The translations under genes were made by a program, and so were the position numbers. A stretch of DNA of 64,000 bases from assembly GCF_030709675.1 (NCBI RefSeq), contig NZ_JAUZQD010000013.1:62001-126000 (forward strand). The letters run 5' to 3'. The DNA comes from Symbioplanes lichenis. Lineage in GTDB: Bacteria > Actinomycetota > Actinomycetes > Mycobacteriales > Micromonosporaceae. Below, in pieces: positions 8,584-15,901 of this stretch (the stretch's first letter is position 1; every line of letters starts with the position of its first letter). Below the pieces are notes generated by a model. That model was not told the DNA's origin, made no database searches, and saw only the letters and a program-made list of their open reading frames with translations.

Positions 8584-9372
8584 ATGACATTCGCAGTCAG
8601 CAGCAGGGACGTGACCGCCGCCGAGGGCACCGCCGACGACATCGCACGCGTCGTGGACGGGTCGCTCGGGGCGTTGCGGCTGACGGACTTCCTGTCCGCC
8701 GAGGACTGCCGGTCCGTCGTCGCGGCACTGAACCCGGCGATGTTCGACCAGTACGATCCCGAGTACTACCGCACCGAGGCGTTCCGGATCGGGCCGTCGC
8801 TCAACGAGCACCGCTTCGGCTCGCCCGGCCCCGACGACTATGCGGCGGCCGCCGAGAAGGCCTGGCGGTGGTGGGGCGACGGCACGGTTCCCATCGACCT
8901 GCACGCGGTCTTCCGGGCGAAGCTGGAGCACGTCTGGGGCGGGCGGTCGCACGCGGCCACCTTCCGCGGCCGGCCGGCCTACTGGGGCATGATCCGCCGG
9001 ATGGCGGCCGGCACCCTGGTGCACTGGGACGACGTACGCGAGGAGTTCGGTGGCCCCGTACTCGGCGAGGACCTGTCCCGGCAACTCAGTGTCAACGTGT
9101 TCCTGGAAGGCCCGGGCGAGGGCGGCGAACTGCTCGTCTGGTCGCGACGGCGGGAGCCGGACCACGAGGCGGCGCGGATCAGCTACGGCTACGACCGCGA
9201 CCGGGTGGTCCCCGGGGACCCCGACGTGATCCTGCGGCCCCGGACCGGCGACGCGGTGATCTTCTCGCCCGTGAACTACCACCTGGTGGAGCCGGTCGCC
9301 GTCGGCGACAGGCTCGTCTTCTCCCTCTTCATGGCGGTCGCCGGGGACGGCGACCTCGTCCTCTGGTCGTGA
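8584..9372 (+). CDS. 2-oxoglutarate/Fe(II)-dependent oxygenase
   Basis: A 262-residue jelly-roll oxygenase. The iron ligands are visible: His147-x-Asp149 in LVHWDDVREEF and the distal His233 in NYHLVEPV, with Arg243 in GDRLVFSLF as the likely 2-oxoglutarate carboxylate anchor. The ATG is preceded by GAAGGGA at good spacing. It probably hydroxylates the amino acid or dipeptide produced by this operon. The gene sits 41 bases after the ligase and 10 before the ATP-grasp gene. The substrate cannot be read from sequence. Confidence 0.82.
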   Translation: MTFAVSSRDVTAAEGTADDIARVVDGSLGALRLTDFLSAEDCRSVVAALNPAMFDQYDPEYYRTEAFRIGPSLNEHRFGSPGPDDYAAAAEKAWRWWGDGTVPIDLHAVFRAKLEHVWGGRSHAATFRGRPAYWGMIRRMAAGTLVHWDDVREEFGGPVLGEDLSRQLSVNVFLEGPGEGGELLVWSRRREPDHEAARISYGYDRDRVVPGDPDVILRPRTGDAVIFSPVNYHLVEPVAVGDRLVFSLFMAVAGDGDLVLWS

Positions 9373-9382
9373 GGCCGGGGCC

Positions 9383-10720
9383 GTGGTGAACCTTTACGTG
9401 GAGAACTACCTGAGCGGCAACCTCATCTCGAATCTGGACTCGCGGACCGGGCGGTCCAGGGTCCGCGCGATGAACGGGCGCATGCTCTGGTTCGCCGGCC
9501 CGGGCGATGTCGTCGTCCTGAGCCGGAGCCTGGACCACACCTACGTCAAGTACGCGTGCGGCCTGCTGGGAGTCGACCCGGGCGACTTCGACGTGGTGGT
9601 GCCACCGCCCGGCGTGCTCGGCACCGACGTGCTGACCCGGGACCGTCTCTGTCGTCCGGAGTTCCTCCGGCGGCTGTCCCGGATGCCGGCCGTGCGCGCG
9701 GGCCTGCGGCGCGTCGTGGCATACGTGACCGACGAGACGATCCTCCGGATGGCCGGGAGCCTCGGTGCCGAAGACGCGGTTCCCGGCCGCGATGTGGTCG
9801 CGCAAGGCGGTGTCGACCTGCTGAACAGCAAGGGGTTCTTCCGGGCGACGGGCCGGTCGGCCGGCGTGCCGATCGCCGAGGGCGTGGTGATGCGCGATGT
9901 CCAGGAGGCCGCGTACCAGGCCGGGGAGCTGCTCCGGCGCACCGGCCACGTGATCGTCAAACGAAACTTCCACACCGGTGGGTACGGCAACGTGGTGCTG
10001 TCCCGGAGCGCCGCCACCGTGCCGATCGGTGCGCTCGAGACCGTAGAGGTGCGGGACAGCGCGCAGGTCGAGCCGGCGCTGCGCCGGTTGTGGCCGTTCC
10101 TGTCCGCGTCCGGAAGCCAGCCGGTCGTGATCGAGCGGTACCACCCGGGGAGCACGACCCTGGCCGGTGAGCTGGAGCTGACCGAGCGGGACGTGCGCTG
10201 GCGCACCCACGTCGAGATGCGGATGAACCCGCGGATCGAGGGATTCGTCTGGCGCCCCTTCGGCACGCTCGGCGCCGACGAGAGCTATCGCGCCCGGGCC
10301 GTCGAGCTCGCGCGCAAGGTGCACGACTTCGGCTATCGCGGCATCCTGAACGTCGACTCGATCGTCACGCCCGGCGGTGAGGTCCTCATCACCGAGTTCG
10401 ACGGCCGGCACGGCGGTCTGACCCATCTGCACTCGTTGTTCACCCGGCTCCTGTCCGCGTCGTACGTGCACGACCGGCACATCGTCGTGGTCAACCTGCC
10501 GTGCGAGGACGTGTCCGCGGCCATCGCGGCGCTCCACGCCGAGGGACTGGGGTTCGACGCCCGGGCGCGACGCGGCGTGGTGCTCGCCTCAGCCGGCACC
10601 GGCGACGGCGGCCCCGTCGAATGCTGCGTCATCGGCGGCTCCGAATCGGAGGTGCTGTCCATGGAGGATCGGCTGAGACAGGTCTTCCCGGCCCGCGGCA
10701 ACGGAGGAGAGACCCCATGA
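9383..10720 (+). CDS. ATP-grasp peptide/amide ligase, PGM1-like
   Basis: A 445-residue protein with a pre-ATP-grasp Rossmann-like N-terminus (LWFAGPGDVVVLSRSLD, then LLGVDPGDFDVVVPPPG) as in the pheganomycin ligase PGM1 group, and an ATP-grasp core: VIVKRNFHTGGYGNVV (phosphate loop with Lys), VVIERYHPG, and Mg-binding LNVDSIVTPGGEVLITEFDGRHGG. These enzymes join a carboxylate to an amine through an acyl phosphate. GTG at 9383 (or the next GTG at 9386) is the start. The stop overlaps the cobD ATG (ATGA). I infer that it couples the operon's beta-amino acid product to another amino acid. Confidence 0.82.
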   Translation: MVNLYVENYLSGNLISNLDSRTGRSRVRAMNGRMLWFAGPGDVVVLSRSLDHTYVKYACGLLGVDPGDFDVVVPPPGVLGTDVLTRDRLCRPEFLRRLSRMPAVRAGLRRVVAYVTDETILRMAGSLGAEDAVPGRDVVAQGGVDLLNSKGFFRATGRSAGVPIAEGVVMRDVQEAAYQAGELLRRTGHVIVKRNFHTGGYGNVVLSRSAATVPIGALETVEVRDSAQVEPALRRLWPFLSASGSQPVVIERYHPGSTTLAGELELTERDVRWRTHVEMRMNPRIEGFVWRPFGTLGADESYRARAVELARKVHDFGYRGILNVDSIVTPGGEVLITEFDGRHGGLTHLHSLFTRLLSASYVHDRHIVVVNLPCEDVSAAIAALHAEGLGFDARARRGVVLASAGTGDGGPVECCVIGGSESEVLSMEDRLRQVFPARGNGGETP

Positions 10721-11661
10721 CTCTGGCGAGAGCCGGTGGCATCGCCGTCGGCATCTTCCTCGATCATCTGCTGGAGGAGCCCGCCCGCTTCCACCCGGTG
10801 GCCGGGTTCGGCCGCATCGCCACGCGGGTGGAGCGCTCGACCTACGGCGACTCCCGGGCCCGGGGCGTCCTGCACACCGCCGTGTTGCTGGTCCCGCTGG
10901 CCGCCGCCGGTGTGCTGACGGAGCGGCTCAGCCGGCGGCATCCGCTGGCCGAGGTGGTGGCGGTCGGCCTGACCACCTGGATCGTGCTGTGCGGCTCGGC
11001 CACCCGCAGCATCACGCGGGAGATCTCCGAACCGCTGGTGCGCGGTGACGTCGCCGGCAGCCGGGAGCTGTTCCCCAAGCTGTTCTACCGCAGCAGCGAC
11101 GTTCTGACGGACGAGGAACTGCCCACGGTGCTGATCTTCGGTGTGACGGAGTCGTTGTGCGACGCCGAGGTCGCTCCGCTCCTCTGGGCAGCCGCGGCGG
11201 GCATCCCCGGCCTCCTGCTGTACCGGGCGATCAACGTGCTGGACAACAAGATCGGTTACCGGAGCACGCGATACCGGCGCTTCGGCTGGGCGGCCGCCCG
11301 GCTGGACGACGTGGCGAACCTGCTTCCCGCCCGGCTCGCCGCCGGGCTGACCGCCCTCTGCGCCGGCACCGCGGGCGGGAGCTCCGGAGCGGCCCTGCGC
11401 GTCTGGTGGCGTGACGCGGGCCGCGACTCCAGCCCCAACTCGGGACAGCTCTTCGGGTCGTTCGCCGGCGCCTTCCGGCTGCGGCTCACGAAGCCCGCGG
11501 TCGGTCTGAAGCCGGGCACCTCGGCCGTCACCTTCGGCGCCGGCGTGCGGCCCGGGCCCGAGCACCTGCTGCCCGTCATCCGGCTGTCCGGCGTCGTGGG
11601 GGGCGTCGCGGGTGCGCTGGCCGTGGCTGCGTCGGCTCTCCGGGGCCGGCGGACGCGGTGA
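10717..11661 (+). CDS. cobD: adenosylcobinamide-phosphate synthase CobD/CbiB, divergent
   Basis: A 314-residue membrane protein of the CbiB family. It keeps FHPVAGFGRIA near the N-terminus, APLLWAAAAGIPGLLLYRAINVLDNKIGYRSTRYRRFG and ARLDDVANLLPARL. CbiB joins an aminopropanol moiety to the f side chain of cobyric acid. The stretch normally reading VESVAENTxD is here IFGVTESLCDA, so one conserved Glu and the ENT triad are altered. It is translationally coupled to both the ATP-grasp gene (ATGA) and cobQ (GTGA). Most likely it works in cobalamin synthesis; a relative recruited as an amide-forming enzyme for the neighbouring pathway cannot be excluded. Confidence 0.83.
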   Translation: MTLARAGGIAVGIFLDHLLEEPARFHPVAGFGRIATRVERSTYGDSRARGVLHTAVLLVPLAAAGVLTERLSRRHPLAEVVAVGLTTWIVLCGSATRSITREISEPLVRGDVAGSRELFPKLFYRSSDVLTDEELPTVLIFGVTESLCDAEVAPLLWAAAAGIPGLLLYRAINVLDNKIGYRSTRYRRFGWAAARLDDVANLLPARLAAGLTALCAGTAGGSSGAALRVWWRDAGRDSSPNSGQLFGSFAGAFRLRLTKPAVGLKPGTSAVTFGAGVRPGPEHLLPVIRLSGVVGGVAGALAVAASALRGRRTR

Positions 11662-13211
11662 GCGGCCCGGGCGGCGGCCTGCTGGTCGCCGGGACGACCT
11701 CGGACGTCGGCAAGAGCATGGTGACCGCCGGCATCTGCCGCTGGCTGGCTCGCAACGGCGTACGGGTGGCACCGTTCAAGGCGCAGAACATGTCGAACAA
11801 CTCCAGCGTGGTCGTGGGTGCGGACGGCCGGGGCGGAGAGATCGGCCGGGCCCAGGCGATGCAGGCGAGGGCCTGCGGCACGACTCCGGACGTCCGCTTC
11901 AACCCGGTGCTGCTCAAGCCGGGCCGGGACCGGTCGAGTCAGGTCGTGCTGCTCGGCGAGGCGGTGACCACGGCGACGGTGAGTGACTACCGGGCGTTGC
12001 AGCCGCGGCTGGCCCGGGCCGCCTTCGGCGCACTCGCCGAGCTGCGCTCCGAGTACGACGTGGTCGTCTGCGAGGGGGCGGGCAGCGTCACCGAGGTCAA
12101 CCTGCGCAGCGGTGACTTCGTCAACATGGGGCTGGCCCGGCACGCCGGATTCCCCGTCGTCGTGGTCGGTGACGCCGACCGGGGCGGCGTGGCCGCGACG
12201 TTGTTCGGTGCCCTGGCGCTGCTCGAGCCGGCGGACCAGCGATTGGTCAGCGGTTTCGTGGTCAACAAGTTCCGCAGCGATCTCAGCCTGCTGCGACCCG
12301 GGCTCGCCGGGCTCTCCGCGCTCACCGGACGCCCGGTGCACGGGATCCTCCCCTTCAGCACGGAGGTCTGGCTCGACGCGGAGGACCTGCACGCGTACGG
12401 ACGGGTGCTGGGCCGGCCGGGCCCGCCGCACGGAACCGAGTGGTTGCGGGTCGTGGTGATCGGGGTGCCGCACATGTCGAACGTGACGGATGCCGAGGCG
12501 CTGGCCGCCGAGCCGGGGGTCCGCGTGCGCTTCGGCCTCGAACCCGCCGATCTGCTCGACGCGGATCTGGTGGTGCTGCCGGGATCGAAGGCGACGGTCG
12601 ACGATCTCGGGTGGTTGCGCCGGGCGGGCCTGGCCGGCATGGTGGCCCGCCATGCCGCGGCGGGCCGGCCCGTGCTCGGCATCTGCGGCGGGTTCCAGAT
12701 GCTGGCCGAGTCCGTCCGGGACGATGTGGAGAGCCGGTGCGGCAGTGTGCCGGGCTTGGGGCTGTTGCCCGTACGGATCGCGTTCGCCGAGCGCAAGAAG
12801 CTGGCGCTGTCGTCCGGGACCGCCCTCGGCGCGCGGGTGCACGGCTACGAGATCCATCACGGAGCGGTCGTGGCGGGTGATCCCGAGCCGCTGCTGGTCG
12901 ATGCCGCCGGGCGGGGCGAGGGCGCCGTGGCCGCGAACGTCTACGGTACGCACTGGCACGGTCTGTTCGAGTCGGACGAGTTCCGCCGGCGGTTCCTCAC
13001 CGTGGTGGCACGGCAGGCGGGCCGGGCCGGCTTCCGGCCCGCGCCGGACACCTGTTTCGCCGCCATCCGGGAACGTGCGCTGGACATCCTGGGCGACCTG
13101 GTCGAGCAGCACCTCGACACCGCGGCGCTCAGGCATCTCATCGAGGCGGGCCCCGCGCCGGAACTGCCGTTCGTGCCGCCGGGAGCGCCGGCCGCCGTCC
13201 CTTTTCCGTAA
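11658..13211 (+). CDS. cobQ: cobyric acid synthase CobQ
   Basis: A 517-residue ATP- and glutamine-dependent amidotransferase. N-terminal P-loop-like segment LLVAGTTSDVGKSMVTAG and VAPFKAQNMSNNSSVV; a central VVCEGAGSVTEVNL; and a C-terminal class-I glutaminase-like domain with nucleophile Cys in VLGICGGFQML and the His in GTHWHGLFE. It amidates four side chains of adenosylcobyrinate diamide. All key motifs look canonical, favouring true cobalamin biosynthesis. GTG start overlaps the cobD stop. Last gene of the overlapping operon; about 150 non-coding bases follow. Confidence 0.95.
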   Translation: MSGPGGGLLVAGTTSDVGKSMVTAGICRWLARNGVRVAPFKAQNMSNNSSVVVGADGRGGEIGRAQAMQARACGTTPDVRFNPVLLKPGRDRSSQVVLLGEAVTTATVSDYRALQPRLARAAFGALAELRSEYDVVVCEGAGSVTEVNLRSGDFVNMGLARHAGFPVVVVGDADRGGVAATLFGALALLEPADQRLVSGFVVNKFRSDLSLLRPGLAGLSALTGRPVHGILPFSTEVWLDAEDLHAYGRVLGRPGPPHGTEWLRVVVIGVPHMSNVTDAEALAAEPGVRVRFGLEPADLLDADLVVLPGSKATVDDLGWLRRAGLAGMVARHAAAGRPVLGICGGFQMLAESVRDDVESRCGSVPGLGLLPVRIAFAERKKLALSSGTALGARVHGYEIHHGAVVAGDPEPLLVDAAGRGEGAVAANVYGTHWHGLFESDEFRRRFLTVVARQAGRAGFRPAPDTCFAAIRERALDILGDLVEQHLDTAALRHLIEAGPAPELPFVPPGAPAAVPFP

Positions 13212-13359
13212 ACAGCAACGGCCCGCTCCGTAGCACCTGTGAACAAAGACATTGTCCTAAATAAATGTCACATATCTTGTTGAGCCGGTCCCGGCCGACG
13301 TGATAGGCCGAACCCGGTAAATGTGATGCCTCGCATCGTCGCCGACCCGAGGAGTACCG

Positions 13360-14316
13360 ATGCGCAAAATGTCCACCATGGTGGCGGCGGTTGTCGCCTG
13401 CCTCGTCGTGCCGGCCCCGGCGGTCGCCGCCGCCGGCCCCGCACAGGCCGGCCGGCCGCCGGCCACCGTGCGGTCCGCCCTGCCCACCTGCACCCCGCAG
13501 TCCGCGATCGACCGGCTGGTCGCCTACATCCGCACCCAGCAGCAGCCCGACGGCTCCTTCCCCGGCATCGGCGAGACCGCCACCGCGGAGGCCGTCTACG
13601 CTCTCGTGGCCTCGGGGGTGGACCCGTCCACGGTGACCACCGGGGGCAAGTCCGCCGTCGACTGGATCTACTCGCGCGCCGGTGCGTCGATCAGCACCGG
13701 GGCGGCGGCGAAGTTCCTGCTGGCGCTCGTCCTCGCCGGTCGCCCGACGACCGCGCCGGGGGGTTTCGACTTCGAGGCCCGGGTGCGCGACGCCTACGAC
13801 CCGGCCACCGGGCTGTACGACGCCGATCCCACCGCGAACATCTACTCGATCATTGCCCTGCGCGCGGCCCACCAGCCGGTGCCGGGCAACGCGACGCGGG
13901 CGCTGGCCGGGCAGCAGCAGCCCGACGGCGGTTGGAGCGCCTACATTCCCGCGCGGGAGACCGACACCAACACCACGGCCGCGGCGATGGTCGCTCTGGT
14001 CGCCGCCCGGCGTCCGGCCCCCATTCCCGCCGCCTCGGCCTTCCTGCGTACCCAGCAGAGCACCGACGGAGGCTTCACCTTCTCGACCGTGTACGGCACC
14101 GCGAGCGACGCCAACTCGACCGGTCTGGTGATCGTCGCGCTGCTCGCCACCGGCCAGAGCCTCGCGGACTGGGAGCGTGGCGGGACCGACCCGGTCGAAC
14201 GTCTCCTGCAGCTGCAGAACCCCAGCGGCGCCTTCCGGTACAACGACGCGACCCCGGCCGACAACGCCTACGCGACGTATCAGGCCGGGCAGGCGGCGGG
14301 GCTCACCCGCTGCTGA
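13360..14316 (+). CDS. secreted alpha/alpha-toroid repeat protein (prenyltransferase/squalene-oxidase-repeat type)
   Basis: A 318-residue exported protein. Residues 1-30 form a Sec signal peptide (charged start, hydrophobic core, AVAAAG-type cleavage area). The mature part has four QW-like repeats: QQQPDGSF, QQQPDGGW, QQSTDGGF and QNPSGAF, each preceded by helices such as TAEAVYALVASG and DANSTGLVIVALLATG. This is the alpha/alpha-barrel fold of terpene cyclases, but the DXDD acid motif of cyclases is absent. The same fold occurs in the cobalamin-binding intrinsic-factor/transcobalamin family, and the gene sits directly after cobQ, so an extracellular cobalamin-binding role is possible but unproven. 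A clear GAGGAG precedes the ATG, and a strong terminator follows. Confidence 0.7.
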   Translation: MRKMSTMVAAVVACLVVPAPAVAAAGPAQAGRPPATVRSALPTCTPQSAIDRLVAYIRTQQQPDGSFPGIGETATAEAVYALVASGVDPSTVTTGGKSAVDWIYSRAGASISTGAAAKFLLALVLAGRPTTAPGGFDFEARVRDAYDPATGLYDADPTANIYSIIALRAAHQPVPGNATRALAGQQQPDGGWSAYIPARETDTNTTAAAMVALVAARRPAPIPAASAFLRTQQSTDGGFTFSTVYGTASDANSTGLVIVALLATGQSLADWERGGTDPVERLLQLQNPSGAFRYNDATPADNAYATYQAGQAAGLTRC

Positions 14317-14334
14317 CCCGCCGCACCCGCACCG

Positions 14335-14378
14335 CACGAGGCGCCACGGACCCGGCCGGTCCGTGGCGCCGTCTCGTG
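14335..14378 (+). terminator. strong hairpin terminator after the secreted repeat protein
   Basis: A 13-bp perfect stem (14340-14352 with 14358-14370, loop CGGCC) is extended outward by CACGAG (14335-14340) pairing with CTCGTG (14373-14378) across a small bulge. It lies 19 bases past the stop at 14316. There is no T-run, as is usual in high-GC actinomycetes. It separates the left operon from the N-N operon. Confidence 0.8.
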
Positions 14379-14495
14379 ACGCGGTGCCGCTGCCCGGCCC
14401 CGAGCAGCGGGAATGCCGTCGGCATGCCACCGAAGGAGGAGGTCCGGCCGGGCCGACTTGGTCGATAGTAGAAGTGCGATCCTATTGATCGTCCG

Positions 14496-14524
14496 ATGAC
14501 TGCGGTGCCCGTTCTCCATAGAAT
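14496..14524 (+). promoter_or_regulatory. candidate sigma-70-type promoter of the N-N operon
   Basis: ATGACT at 14496-14501 (4 of 6 matches to TTGACA) and TAGAAT at 14519-14524 (5 of 6 to TATAAT) with a 17-base spacer, about 88 bases before the GTG of the N-hydroxylase gene and downstream of the terminator. The pair lies in a clearly AT-richer stretch. Assigned by eye only. Confidence 0.4.
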
Positions 14525-14611
14525 CTGTCGTGGTTTCTGGTTGCGTGAGGAAGTGACGCGGTCGCCATCGCGACGCCTCGCCGGCGCGACAATTACCAGG
14601 ACGGGAGACCC

Positions 14612-15901
14612 GTGGAAAAAGATGTGATCGGTGTGGGCTTCGGGCCGGCCAATATCGCGCTCGCCATCGCCATCGAGGAGCTGGAGATACCGCTCGACGT
14701 CCTGTTCGTCGAGCGGCGGCCCCGGCCGGAATGGCAGCCCGGGATGCTGCTCGACGGCTCGGACATCCAGCACCATCCGGCCCGCGACCTCGCCCTCCCG
14801 AGCAACCCGCGCAGCCGCTACACCTTCTTCAACTACCTGTTCGAGGAGGGACGGCTGTTCGAGTTCCTGAACCTCGGGCTGCCCTTCCCGCTCCGCAAGG
14901 ACTACGCCCGCTACGTCACCTGGGCGGCCAACGGGGTCGCCGCGGACGTGCGGTACGGGACCTCGGCCGACACCCTCGAGCTGGTCGACGGCCCGGACGG
15001 CCCGCGCGTCCAGGTGGTCCTCGACGACGGCACGACCGTGCGGGCGCGGTCCGCCGTCATCGCCCCGGGCCGGCCGCACCGGATCCCGCTGCCGTTCCGC
15101 GAGATCCAGGACCCGCGCGTCTTCCACTTCACCGGCTATCTCGAGCACGCCGCCGAGCTGGCCGAGATGCCGAATCCCCGCATCGCCGTCGTGGGTGCCA
15201 GCCAGAGCGCGGTGGAACTCGTGCTCGACGCGGGCCGGCGGTTCCCGCACGCGACGGTGACCAACATCCTGCGCGGCTTCGGCTACCGGCAGAAGGATCT
15301 GAGCCCGTTCCACGGCGAGGTCTACTACCCGGAGTTCGTCAACTACTACTTCGGGGCCAGCGAGGAGTCCAAGCGCCTGCTGGACCAGCAGCTTCGCTAC
15401 ACCAACTACTCGGCCGCCGACATCGACGTGCTGCAGGCCCTGTACGCCCAGCTCTACGAGCAGCGTCTCGACGGTGGCAACCGGATCCAGCTGCGGCGCA
15501 ACACCGATGTCCTGACCTGCCGGCCGGAGCCCGGCGGCGTCCGGCTGACCTTGCGCGAGCAGCATCTCGGTGTCGTCGACGAGGCTCAGTTCGACGCGGT
15601 GATCCTGGCGACCGGTTTCGTGGACCTCACGAGCGAGAACGAGGAGATGTTCCTGCCGCCCCTGCTGGCGCCGATCGCTCCCGCGGTCGCGCGCACGGAG
15701 TCGGGCCGGGCGGTGATCGGACGCGACTACCGGCTCGGCACCAGCGGCGCCCAGCTGCCGCCGATCTTCCTCAACGGCCTGTGCGAGACGACGCACGGGA
15801 TGGGTGACGCCGGCTCGTTCAGTCTGCTGTCTTTGCGGGCGGCGACGATCGCCGAGAGCCTGCAGAAGACCGTGGCCGCCACGACGGAGCCGCGCGCATG
15901 A
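14612..15901 (+). CDS. flavin-dependent L-lysine/L-ornithine-type N-hydroxylase
   Basis: A 429-residue N-hydroxylating monooxygenase of the IucD/SidA/KtzI family. FAD-binding GVGFGPANIALAIA near the N-terminus, the substrate-channel region LPSNPRSRYTFFNYLFEEGRLFEF, the NADPH-binding IAVVGASQSAVELVLDAG, the FHGEVYYPEFVNYYFGAS segment and the C-terminal ATGF motif (VILATGFVDL) are all present. It oxidises the side-chain amine of Lys, Orn or a homologue to the hydroxylamine. With a cupin and a MetRS-like protein in the same operon the hydroxylamine is probably the electrophile for N-N bond formation; the adjacent diaminobutyrate aminotransferase suggests diaminobutyrate as a candidate substrate. 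A hydroxamate siderophore is the alternative, but no N-acyltransferase is present. Confidence 0.9.
   Translation: MEKDVIGVGFGPANIALAIAIEELEIPLDVLFVERRPRPEWQPGMLLDGSDIQHHPARDLALPSNPRSRYTFFNYLFEEGRLFEFLNLGLPFPLRKDYARYVTWAANGVAADVRYGTSADTLELVDGPDGPRVQVVLDDGTTVRARSAVIAPGRPHRIPLPFREIQDPRVFHFTGYLEHAAELAEMPNPRIAVVGASQSAVELVLDAGRRFPHATVTNILRGFGYRQKDLSPFHGEVYYPEFVNYYFGASEESKRLLDQQLRYTNYSAADIDVLQALYAQLYEQRLDGGNRIQLRRNTDVLTCRPEPGGVRLTLREQHLGVVDEAQFDAVILATGFVDLTSENEEMFLPPLLAPIAPAVARTESGRAVIGRDYRLGTSGAQLPPIFLNGLCETTHGMGDAGSFSLLSLRAATIAESLQKTVAATTEPRA

Noticed and set aside
14612..15901. Hydroxamate siderophore N-hydroxylase
   Set aside because: No N-acyl or N-formyl transferase, siderophore transporter or iron reductase is present; the operon instead has cupin, MetRS-like and DAO-type genes.
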